Made by a program: the position numbers and the translations under genes. Below, piece by piece: positions 54,501-64,000 of a stretch of DNA of 64,000 nt; the first letter of the stretch is position 1, and each line of letters opens with the position of its first letter. The stretch covers positions 124,001 through 188,000 of the forward strand of contig NC_087079.1 of the NCBI RefSeq assembly GCF_026151205.1, in the 5' to 3' direction. The notes below the pieces were generated by a model. The model saw only the letters and a list, made by a program, of their open reading frames with translations. It was not told the origin of the DNA and did not search any database. The stretch comes from Bolinopsis microptera (taxonomy: Eukaryota; Ctenophora; Tentaculata; Lobata; Bolinopsidae).

Positions 54501-56881
54501 TAAGATCGAAGGTAAACACGTTGAGTTATCAATAATTAGTCAAATTTTAATTTGTCAAAAAAATTAAAGCTTTGAGCCGTCCATAAGCTTAGATATAACC
54601 ATTTTTATGCCAAATAATCGAGCTTATTTTTGGACTTACTGCCTTTTCTGAGAAAACGGCAGAATACAAAGATATCATTGGAAATAACCGTCGCGTCATT
54701 CTAACAACTCATTCCTCATTTAACTGCCACCTAAAGGTTTTTATACATATAACTGATAAGACAATTGCAGCGGTATCATTCACAATTTTTCGATTAACCG
54801 TTCAAAGGTTGATAAGTGTGATTAGATTTTATAAAATTCCGATATTCTTCAACGGTTGAAAAATTCCGAATCTTATGGTTAAGCAAGAATTTTCATTGTG
54901 TCTTATCGAAAGTGAGTGAGAGAAACACTTGTGGCAATTTTATTTACTGGTCCTCTTATTTGTAAAGATATCCTCAATACATTCAATTACAAAGTCTGAT
55001 TATAACCGTTAAACAGGGGTCGAATTCACAAAAATAACGTAAACCATTGATTTGAAGCAACCGCCGCTCCTTTCTCTTGATTGCTGATGATGATCAGGAA
55101 CGCATGACGTATAAATATCATCACGACGATTATTGGTCACTCGAAATCGACCCGTTAAGAATGCAATGTAAGTGCGATGGTTTTTTCTGTGCATTTGTTA
55201 CCTGTTACTAATTAATCCACAGGATCAAAATGTTTATTGTATCGATAAAACATGGATTTTAAGGCATAAGGAAGCATTGTTGAGTTCTGAAACCAAGTTT
55301 AATCGATTTCTCGTGCAATTTTAGGTCAGGAGTGGTCATCAAAATAAATTTTGAACAAAGTCGATATTTTGGTAAATTTCTAGCTTTCTGTCAGAAAATA
55401 AATCTTCGTTCTATTAGGGGTAATTGGATGTAACTGCAGTACAGCTGTACTTACACCCACTTCCACATGCATGCAAGCTCACCTGGTCCAAAGAGCGGGA
55501 AACGGAGAACGAGCTCTGGTGACGTCATAGTCACGTGACCTCAGGCTCATAATCACGTGACCTCAGACCCAATCAATTGGGTTCTGGCCTGTTCAGCCCC
55601 CTGTCACCCGATCTTGAGGTGACGTACGACTACTCGTTAACCCAATCGATGTCTGGAAGGCTGCAAATTTTCACATGCCAAACTCACAACGGTTTTTCGG
55701 AGTTGTGCGAGATGACGACACATAGAGGCCGCAGAATTATGAGGACTACCAGATCCTGGTGGAACCTAAGCGATCCATGATATCACGACAGGCCCTATAT
55801 TCATAGCTCACCTGATTATCCAGCTACACGAAATGATGATATTAGCTAAGTATTTTCTTCTCCTCAAAATACTGCGGATATATTGAGAGTACCTGTCTAA
55901 AACCTTAAAGCAGACAAGGCAGCTCAAGAGTAGCACCCCCTGAAAGTTAGATGAGGTTATCTAAACAGTAGTATACTAGCACAATTGTGACATTCCTTCA
56001 ATTTACAAATTCCAGATCAGATTCAATCGGTATCTCAATATCTCAATATCGTATGTAAGTAAGATGCATTTATCATAATTACCTGCACTATTACAATGCT
56101 TTGAATGGGTCCCATAACATTGCAATATACAAAACTGTTATTGTTCTTCATGGTGGAGATTGATCTCTCTTGAACTTTGTAGTAGGTGGATGATACCCAA
56201 TTCGTTTGTAGAGCCAAACCTCCATGAAGCAAAGCAACAATGGACTGAAAAAATAAAAACAGCATAAAATTGACCCAACAAAACTCCCTACTTATACAAA
56301 ATAAATTAGTTGCAAAATTATTATACTTACCTCATAGTTGTCTACCCTAAATACGTTGAAGTGTGATCAGATACTACTACACAGTGAATATACCTTCACT
56401 AGATTGTTGAAGGTAAGGTGAGTGTACAGAGTGGTGCCAAAATCTCCCGTCTTTGTGAACCACTGCTTTCTCAGATAAGCCAAACCGAGCAGAGAATTGA
56501 AGATTACTCCTGCAATATGGAATTGTAGAGGAAGTTATTCATTAGGTTGTCATTTGTCTCTTCTTGGTGTGCAATATGTTTCACATCTTCACTGCTGTAC
56601 AGCATTGTACAAGAATGCTAGTCTCCATTACACTGATCTTAAATTATGATATTGTTCTTACTGCTCAGTAAATCAAAAGTGTAGATTTGTGTCTCAGTGG
56701 TTTCAATTGCAAATCGATCGCAATGTAGGGAATATATGGACTAGGGAAACACCGATAGTATAAGAATATTAATTAATCACTCACCAAACAGTGCCATTAT
56801 TGTAATGAAGAACATGTAAAATCTATCCAGTGCTTTGTAAGTCGACAGTTCTATTCCGTAGTAGTTTTGATAGTAGGTCAT
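51550..56881 (-). CDS. rhodopsin-type G-protein-coupled receptor, seven exons, 354 aa
   Basis: Exons: 56785-56881 (ATG), 56394-56509, 56083-56244, 55812-55939, 52601-52780, 52265-52439 and 51550-51756. All phases agree and the total is 355 codons with stop. Landmarks: TM1 FYMFFITIMALFGVIFNSLLG, TM3 end LLLSCLVCFKVLDRY (the DRY motif), TM4 NIIISCSWII, TM5 GVFLFCLPPLISCAIILVML, a basic third loop (QRKERETREH), TM6 LIIILIYTVIFLLCEGP, and TM7/helix 8 LFVQHDILDWLYKIVTNRSF. The TM6 CWxP is replaced by CEGP and TM7 NPxxY by HDILDWLY, so activation switches are unusual. Ligand unknown. A foldback transposon occupies the intron between TM4 and extracellular loop 2. Confidence 0.82.
52876..55797. mobile_element. 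foldback Mutator-like element, 2922 bp, about 972-bp inverted arms
   Basis: Ends TAGGGCCTGTCGTGATATC and its inverse, flanked by a perfect 9-bp target duplication TATTCATAG (52867-52875, 55798-55806). The 9-bp size is characteristic of Mutator/MULE transposition. Left arm 52876-53849 and right arm 54826-55797 are nearly identical, with a few substitutions and one 2-bp indel noticed. Identical open frames appear in both arms as mirror images and are not evidence of coding. The 976-bp spacer has no recognisable transposase, and itself contains a smaller inverted repeat (54409-54437 against 54631-54659). Confidence 0.93.
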
Positions 56882-57661
56882 ATCTATTGTGCTGTAAAGA
56901 GTACCAAGTAAATAATTACATTATCATTTTATCGAACTACCTGCTTATACAAAGAAAAACAGCACCAAACGGAGAAATCCGATTTTCAACAAAAGTCTAA
57001 CATCATAACGGTGAGGCCCACTGAATAAAAAGAAAGCAGGAAAGAAGTATGATTAAGAGTCTTATGTTTTTACTTGACATGCGAAAAATGCAAGACAATC
57101 ATTCCAGCAAAATAGTTGTATAGTCTTGTATTTCACATAATATCAGGTTTTATCATCAGGAATTTAATTATTTTGCGATTTTCCGGGTTAGTTTCTTGAT
57201 AAACATTATTTGACATAAAGACGACCTTTTGCCTCTAAACAGTTTCCAACCGCTAACCAGGCATGGTAAAGTCCCTCACTAAACGACCAATTCTGCAAAA
57301 CAGATCAAACTGGAATATGGATTATGAGTATAATATTTGTATTGATATTATGCAATATGAAAGCTTATTTTGATCCCAGATTCGACCACAAGTATAATAT
57401 ATTATAATTGCTATATATTGCTATATATATTATTATTGCTATATATAGCAAAGTAAGTACTGATCCGAGAGAAACTACTATATAATGTAAAATAAATTCA
57501 TAAGTGTATTATTATGAATATAATTTTGAATAGCATTTACTCATTATCCACCTTACAATTTAACATCTGCCCAACTTTAATCCAGCTTCTTGCTAAAGAT
57601 AGGTATCGAGTGGTAAAATTAGTCTAATCTTGGTTTTATGATTGCTTGCCAAAGAGCCCCC

Positions 57662-57676
57662 TCCCCCCCCCCCCCT
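57662..57676. repeat. poly-C tract upstream of ABCC copy 1
   Basis: A run of C with single interruptions about 105 bp before the start codon. Confidence 0.8.
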
Positions 57677-57780
57677 CTCCCTCCCCTCCAGACATATGTT
57701 ACACAATTAGCGTGTACTGTGTAAGGATAACATGTTATGTCCTCTAATTAATCCCAACTAACTTAACTATTGCAGTATTC

Positions 57781-58299
57781 ATGACAAGTCCTAAAGACAA
57801 TGAAGCTACAACACTGCGTCCTAACCCGGAGGAAAATGCTAATTTTTTCAGCAGATGTGTTTTCTGGTGGATTCAGGATATCCTAAAAAAGGGTTACAAA
57901 GCTCCGCTACAAGAATCCGACGTATTTGCCTGCCACACTAAATATAAATCAAAAACTATCACCGACCGCACAAAGTACTACTGGGACAAAGAACTGAAGA
58001 AAAGTTCACCTTCATTAACCAGAGCGTTGTTCAAGTCCAATGCCAAGGAACTCTGCATTATTCTCGCGCAATGTTTTCTGGAAGGTTTCTTCTTCCTGGC
58101 CCCACCTGTACTCATCGGCAGGATTTCCTCCTATTTCGACCCAGCCTCTACCACAACTCAAAAGGAAGCCCTAATGTACGGTGGAATGATGTTTATAGCT
58201 AACATTCTCTTTATAGGTCTGCGCAATTTCTTGTATTGGAACCTCCATACACTTGGACCTTCTCTGAGAATCCAACTGTCCTCTCTGGTCTACAACAAG
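57781..58299 (+). CDS. ABCC-type (multidrug-resistance protein) first coding exon, copy 1
   Basis: A 519-bp exon of 173 codons, preceded by an acceptor (TATTGCAG, 9 bp before the ATG), so a 5' UTR intron is likely, and ended by AAG|GTAGGA in phase 0. The protein starts MTSPKDNEATTLRPNPEENA, then FFSRCVFWWIQDILKKGYK and PLQESDVF, the N-terminal lasso and first helix of ABCC4-like full transporters. Two hydrophobic helices of TMD1 follow (CFLEGFFFLAPPVLIG, YGGMMFIANILFIG). No further ABCC exon is visible before the second copy at 63220. It is roughly 55% identical (by eye) to that copy. Confidence 0.8.
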
Positions 58300-58808
58300 G
58301 TAGGATCTTTATAAATGAAGTTTTTGTTCATTTGTTGTGAAGATAGTCAACATATTTTAGTCTAATAAAAATAAATGTACTTTTATTGTTGTTAAATAAT
58401 TTTAACATAATAAATACAAATTAATCTTGATCCAAAATCTCGTTAAGTAATCATACATAGGTCACAATTTTTCAATTTTTGACAATTTTGTTCATCGCCT
58501 ATAAGTAAGTGGTGTGTCCTGAGTACATGATGCGTCTCTCTTCAACACAGAACTAAAATAATCAAATTACTAGATATATAACCTAATAAAAATGTAACAA
58601 ATTCGATCTACGCTAGATAACCCTCTTTATAATTAGTTTTATGTTTTGATGACTTCTCCATAATTACTATATATCCATATAATCTATATATAAGTCATTA
58701 TTGTAGCCTGAACGGAACCCTTCGGTTTCAGTTCCTTGTTTAACACTGCCGTACTGTTTCGCATCAGAGTTCTCAGTTCCTCTTTAGAGTTTGTCCCAAC
58801 TTCGTCTG

Positions 58809-58952
58809 AAATATTCGAATTTTTAAATTTTGACGACGGAATCCTCAAACCAGAAGGCACAGTATGCTATCTGCCAAGCAACAGCTCTCAAATATAAAAC
58901 ACGGCGGAGCTATTAAGGCCAACGTATGCCCACTAACTTTTGGCCCACCCTG
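58809..58952. mobile_element. solo end of the Tc1/mariner-type element
   Basis: Matches the left end of the element at 28370 in reverse orientation (GGAGCTATTAAGGCCAACG, then TTTTGGCCCACCCTG followed by TA). It is truncated on the left. Similar sequence on either side (CGATCTACGCTAG at about 58607 and 59010) shows an old local duplication. Confidence 0.8.
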
Positions 58953-59561
58953 TAAATTAATCAAATTATTCCGCAGACTTACAACTTAACAAAAATATAA
59001 CAAAATCCGATCTACGCTAGGTAACCCTGTCTATAATTAGTTTATACACTATATATAGCGACATTATATTATTTTATATCCTAATATATTGTTTTTGTAA
59101 CAGGTAGCTTTTGCCACATGTAAGTTGGTCTGCACGGAGCCCCATAGTTTCAATTTCTTGCTTAACTAGCCGTACAGCAAGGATATCCACTGTGTTCACC
59201 AGGTTGGGCACATAACCAACTCTTCCCTGCCAAAGTCAACTATATACTATGGTTTTCTCGAAAGTATTTCCTTGTATTTGACTTTCGTCAAGAAAATAAT
59301 GTTACTTTCGGTTCAGATGTTATATAAGCTAGCCTTTATGTGGTGAGCTTATCATCGTTAAGTAACATACACAAATAGCTATGTCCCAGTCGGCCTTGTT
59401 TTTGCTCTCGTTTTTATATCCTCTTTTGTAAATTGTGTGACAACCTTGATAGGCTACCAGTAGGCCAACCCCCTCCCTCCCTCTACCCCCCCCCCCCCCC
59501 CCGCTACCATTCACCTTGTCCTGTCGTGAGATATCCAGCACCATATGACTTACTGACTGAC

Positions 59562-60533
59562 TTAAGGCGGGTGGTATTCCCGAGATCCATTGACAACAGT
59601 TCTCCACAGCTTTCTGTCCTCCATCAGTCTAGCTATCTCATCTACTGACTTCAGCCCAGTATCTGCTTTTAGGTTATCTAGTAGTGTTAAATGAGGTCGC
59701 CCCCTGTTAGTATGCCCATGACTCGGCTTCCAGAGGATCAGTTTGTTCAGTGTCAGCTCCGGATGTCGGTGAGCATGACCTGCAAGTCTGAGCCTTCGTT
59801 GGGTTATCTTGGAGCTGACTTTGGGAAGATCACCGTACAGGCTGTGGTTGCTGACATGGTCTCGATATTGGTTGATGTTAAGGGCCATTCTTAACATTCG
59901 CGTATAGCAACCATCAACCATCTTCTCTAGCCTTTTCGTCATTGTCCAAGTCTCGGAACCGTACAGTAGCACCGACTCCACTAGTGCTGTAAACACTCTG
60001 ATCTTGATAGACTTTCTAAGCTTAGAATTCCAAAGCTTTTTGAGTGTGTGGCATGCTCCCCATGCTCTTCCTTTCCTAACCCTGATATCACTCTCACTGT
60101 CTCTGATTCTAGAACCCAGATAAGTGAAGTCTTCCACATGCTCTATTGTACTGTTACCCAGGGACTTGATGGTATCAGGGTTCTCGATGTTCTGAGTAAT
60201 GAATTTGGTTTTCCCTTCATTCATTCTAAGTCCCACTGTAGCAGCAACCCTTTCTACCTCTAGCATCAGCGTCTCTGCCTCCTTTACAGTATCTGCTATC
60301 AGAGCAATGTCATCTGCAAAACCAGTGTTTTGCAGGGGATCTAGGGGTGCACCCCTAGATCCGCTGTGTTCAGTTACAACTCCATCACTGAAGTTGCATG
60401 CAGCCCCACCTCGAGCAGGATGTGGCTCTTCACCACGCACAGACGGTCTGAATGTACAGAGTTGAATCTGCAGCATCCTAGGTTTACCCGTAATAGAGCA
60501 AAACCTTTGGGGCCAAAGCACCATATGCGACAT
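59562..60533 (-). pseudogene. 5'-truncated LINE reverse transcriptase C-terminal fragment
   Basis: The frame carries TGFADDIALIAD, VEDFTYLGSRIRD, LYGSETWTMTKRLEKM, QRRLRLAGHAHRHPEL and RGRPHLTLLDNL, the palm-to-C-terminus part of a non-LTR RT. Sequence upstream of FADD does not fit the family and probably comes from rearrangement; a 26-bp palindrome sits exactly there. Confidence 0.8.
60337..60362. repeat. perfect 26-bp palindrome
   Basis: Half-site GGATCTAGGGGTG, no loop, at the junction where the LINE fragment loses similarity to RT. Confidence 0.9.
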
Positions 60534-60669
60534 CTGAAAAAATGGATATTATGAACGAATTTATGAATTGAAGTTTGGCTATTCTTGAAATCACGAATTA
60601 TTAATTAAGCAACAAAAATTGTTGATGGTTTAACTGTCAACATCCATCCTGAGAGAGGAAAGGTTCAAT

Positions 60670-61372
60670 CAGGGGTGTAGGAATGATTTTCTTCATTTTT
60701 TCTTCGCCACAGCCTTTTTTTTTTTTTTTTTGGCGCCAGAGCCTGAATTTCGAGGGTAAGGACAAAAGGAAATTGCAGCATGTGCGGTATTGCGATTTTT
60801 CACGTTTGCCGCGATAAAACGCGATTTTCAGATCCTGGCCTTCCTTTAAATCTGAGGACTAAATATCACGTTTTCTATAATTAGTATATGAAACCAATCA
60901 GTATCACATCCACAACCTTCCGAATATAGGTACGGACTTTAAAAAACCGAAAAATATACATATTTTCGGCTCAGAATGATCAGGGTAGCATGAAACATGA
61001 ACAAAAGTAATTTCCAGAAAAACTTTGAAAAATTTTGACTTAGAAAATTTTCGGTCCGAGTCATTCTCGATACGTACCTCTGAAAGCAGAGCTCCCGCTT
61101 CCGAGCTCGTATTGCGAAGGGGAGGCCTGCCTTCCGAGATCGCATTACAAATGAACCCTCGAATATCGAACTTCGAAAACCGAAAAAAATATTTTTGGCT
61201 CATAATGATCAGGGTAGCATATGAAACATGAACAAAAGTAGTTTCCAAGAAAACTTTGAAAATTTTTTTTCCCAAAAATTTTTTGAAACCTAAATTAAAA
61301 AGTTGGCCCTTTTTGGCCCCTTGTCCAGATTTCAGGGCCCCCCCCCCCTGCCCCCCGCTTCCTACACCCCTG
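60670..61372. mobile_element. hAT-type MITE, 703 bp
   Basis: Ends CAGGGGTGTAGGAA and TTCCTACACCCCTG with a perfect 8-bp duplication GGTTCAAT (60662-60669, 61373-61380). Inside, an approximately 130-bp block (GGCTCA-AATGATCAGGGTAGCA) occurs twice. Open frames across it are not convincing genes. Confidence 0.92.
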
Positions 61373-61517
61373 GGTTCAATGATAGCTTTATTAACAATAA
61401 CTGGAGCTTTCATAATGCTGATAGTTCATTTAATTTATTTTCTCTTGACGATGAATCATTTTGAGGTTTCAACATAAAGTCGTTAGCGGTTTCTCAATAT
61501 CCTGTTCCTATGCAACG

Positions 61518-61805
61518 TCTCAAACTATTTTCGTTTAGCAGTCTGTATTTTAATCTGACAGTGAGATGCGGCACCTGTAGCCAGGGCTACGTCTCAAACT
61601 ATTTTCGTTTAGCAGTCTGTATTTTAATCTGACAGTGAGATGCGGCACCTGTAGCCAGGGCTACGTCTCAAACTATTTTCGTTTAGCAGTCTGTATTTTA
61701 ATCTGACAGTGAGATGCGGCACCTGTAGCCAGGGCTACTATTTTCGTTTAGCAGTCTGTATTTTAATCTGACAGTGAGATGCGGCACCTGTAGCCAGGGC
61801 TACGT
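61518..61805. repeat. 74-bp tandem repeat, four copies
   Basis: Unit with TTTTCGTTTAGCAGTCTGTA and GAGATGCGGCACCTGTAGCC. Spacing is 74, 74 and 65 bp, the last copy having lost 9 bp. Copies look almost identical, so it is recent. 61806-63170 shows no gene; it is AT-rich upstream sequence of ABCC copy 2. Confidence 0.95.
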
Positions 61806-63219
61806 CACAAGACTTGGTTTTATGAAGCTCTGGTACTGTCTGTTTTTATCAATCATTACATAATCTAAATACAATAATTTGGGTTCATTCTATTTGTGTC
61901 TATTTCTTCATTCTAAAATTTCTATTTTTTCAATTTGAAGATCTCGACGTTATTTTAAAACATGTTGTAATTTAGCTGGTTTGACTGAAAAGTGAGGAGA
62001 ACCAAAGAAACACGCTGTTAATAAATAATCAACTAATTATTTATTTGGTTACTTGGATCAAATCAAACATTTTAAAAACACAAATTTGTGACACACCATG
62101 CCATTTTTGCCGACCTTCCTAGATCACAACTTTAGATCACACCTTCACTGTTCAATATTAAATAGTGAAGTTGTGATCACCTACTATCGTTGATGCGTAG
62201 GAGATAATTTCAAGTGCAAAGACTATATTTTTCACTATTTACTTGACGTCAACCCGTCTTTTCCACTCTAAAGATCACAGCGCCCACCCTATTTCCATGG
62301 TAACTTAGGTAATATTAGTTTATTTGGTAGGTACAGCGTATATTATACTAGTCTGTTCTGGTTGCACGTGCAAATCTGACTACCTATTTCATTATTTACT
62401 TGACGTCATATTACGGATATTGGAGTTTTGGTTTGAATTTTGTGATTAAATATATTATGATTAAATTAGGAAAAATTCACTACTTCAGAAGACAATTTTT
62501 GCAGCATTCGTCACTTTTTTGGAAATCTTTCTCGTTTATAGTGTTGGAAGCTTGGCTATTTGTAGAGTATTAATGATTATAAAACCGTTATCGTAACTGT
62601 TCAACTCAAATCTTCATCGAAACCATTCTTCAGATATCCCAGTCTGCTTTTAATTTATATCATAGGCTTTTCAATGTAAAGGTATAAATTAATGAGAACA
62701 GTGTTGATTATCCTCATGAATAATCATGCCCTACATTATTATTTACAATAATATGTTGATACTAATATCATACTTTTTGTAAAATAGTTGTAAATATTAC
62801 CCTCTCAATCATAAATTCTCAACTGCTCAAACCTCTAAACGATGATAGATAGGTATTGTCAGAGTGTAAAATTTAAGATAAAATCTAAAATACCAAATTA
62901 AAAGTGTAGCAGTAAAGTAACAATGCCTTTATACCTGGGTTCAGAAAGGATTGCTATTCACGCGACTAGAGAGGATCATATTTCAGGCTTCACAGAAAAT
63001 ACTGCTCAAATTTGCTTTTTTTGTTTGTTCTTTGCCATGTTTATTGTTTAATAGTATCGATTATCCTTTGTAGTTTATAGTTTGTAACAGTCAATCTAGT
63101 GGGTCGCTGTCCACTGAACATTTAGAATCTCCTTTACTGTTCACAGTAATCACTGATCTATCTCCGCTTGATTGTCTAACCTCAAGCAATTACTCCTTTC
63201 ACAGCGTGGATATTTACTG

Positions 63220-63738
63220 ATGACTTCTCAAGAAAAAGAAATCCACCCTTCCCACCCTACTAATCCTGAACAGAGTGCTACTTTTCTCAGTCGCATCCTT
63301 TTTTTGTGGATACAAGATCTCATGAAGAAGGGTTACAGAGCTCCACTACAAGAATCTGATATATTTCCCTGTCACCCTAACCTCCAATCTAGACGTGTCA
63401 CAGACCTTGTTAAATATTACTGGAATGTTGAGCTGAAGAAGAAATCCCCCTCTCTACCTAGAGCTTTTTTAAAAGCTAATGCTAAGCTTATCTTTCCTAT
63501 TACACTAATGTGTTTATCGCAGAGTTTCTTCTTTCTTGCTCCTGCTTTTTTAGTTTCCAAAGTTTCCTCTTATTTTGACTCTGCATCAAAGTTGACCTGC
63601 AGTGAAGTTGTGATTTACTGTTGTGCCATGTGTCTCATAAATCTTCTTTACATTGGTCTCAAAAGTGTGATGCACTGGAATTTGGAGAAGTTAGGCAAAG
63701 TTTTAAGAAACCAGGCCTCTGCTCTAGTCTACGATAAG
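63220..63738 (+). CDS. ABCC-type first coding exon, copy 2 (gene continues past the window)
   Basis: A 519-bp exon, exactly the length of copy 1, with the same phase-0 donor (AAG|GTAAAT) and an upstream acceptor (TTTCACAG) 15 bp before the ATG. It starts MTSQEKEIHPSHPTNPEQSA, then FLSRILFLWIQDLMKKGYRA and PLQESDIFPCH, matching copy 1 and the ABCC4-like N-terminus. TMD1 begins with SFFFLAPAFLVSKVSSYF and VIYCCAMCLINLLYIG. I chose the internal ATG at 63220 because it aligns with the copy 1 start. Later exons would lie beyond 64000. Confidence 0.82.
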
Positions 63739-64000
63739 GTAAATTCAACACTCGCTGTTTTTTGCAAGGATAAGATTAACTTATCAAATTTTTAAACTGT
63801 TCATTGGTGGATCCCAGAGCTTAATTATGTGTTATGTGCACTAAAAACCCGTGTTTACCACCCTTGATATCCCAGCTCCCACTCTATTACCATGGTAAAT
63901 TAGGTAATATTCGGTTATTTGGTAGGTACCTGGAACAGGGTATATAATCCTAATCTGTTCTGATGGCATTTAATTTTTACAATTTCACAAAATTGAGTCA

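Noticed and set aside
54262-54567. 101-codon frame in the spacer of the foldback element as possible transposase
   Set aside because: Too short, with no MULE DDE or zinc-finger motif visible.
53481-55194. identical 61- and 67-residue frames in both arms of the foldback element
   Set aside because: They are mirror copies produced by the inverted repeat, with no domain signature.
60904-61413. 169-codon minus-strand frame
   Set aside because: It lies inside a hAT MITE and reads through its internal duplicated block; no protein features.

Overview
This is eukaryotic, almost certainly animal, genomic DNA. It is AT-rich, genes are broken by GT-AG introns, and it is loaded with LINE retrotransposons and non-autonomous DNA transposons. 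The recognisable host genes are EMC1 (ER membrane complex subunit 1), an acyl-CoA-binding protein, an SRCR/ephrin-receptor-like single-pass receptor, a rhodopsin-type GPCR and the 5' coding exons of ABCC-type transporters. SRCR domains, a tyrosine-rich receptor tail, a seven-exon GPCR and CR1/L2-like LINEs point to a metazoan, possibly an early-branching or marine invertebrate. I cannot name the phylum.

Layout. 1-2.4 kb (+): last exon of an unknown gene, then an acyl-CoA-binding-protein gene whose first visible intron begins with 37 copies of a 16-bp minisatellite. 3.65-27.73 kb (-): the complete EMC1 gene, about 20 exons. Its introns hold two opposite-strand genes: a putative secreted protein (4.41-5.13 kb) and an eight-exon SRCR receptor (13.30-16.71 kb). 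They also hold a 171-bp satellite array (17.85-19.28 kb) and a LINE (20.0-26.2 kb) sitting inside a hAT MITE. 28.4-35.0 kb: three TIR elements and an RTE-like LINE. 35.2-49.6 kb: a Russian-doll nest on the minus strand, with LINE B inside LINE C inside an older reverse-transcriptase element. 51.5-56.9 kb (-): the GPCR, with a 2.9-kb foldback Mutator-like element in one intron. 57.8-63.7 kb (+): two homologous 519-bp ABCC first coding exons, 5.4 kb apart.

Most striking observation: all three CR1/L2-like LINEs (A, B, C) encode an ORF1 protein that carries, besides the known SGNH-esterase domain (and a PHD finger in C), an AlkB-like 2-oxoglutarate/Fe(II) dioxygenase domain. Each has the full signature N-x-Y or M-x-Y...HxD...H...R-x5-R. 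The three copies are very divergent in sequence yet all active-site residues are kept, so the domain looks selected for. A second theme is tandem duplication of splice sites: the ACBP 5' splice site, an SRCR-gene 3' splice site and one EMC1 3' splice site each lie inside a tandemly repeated unit.
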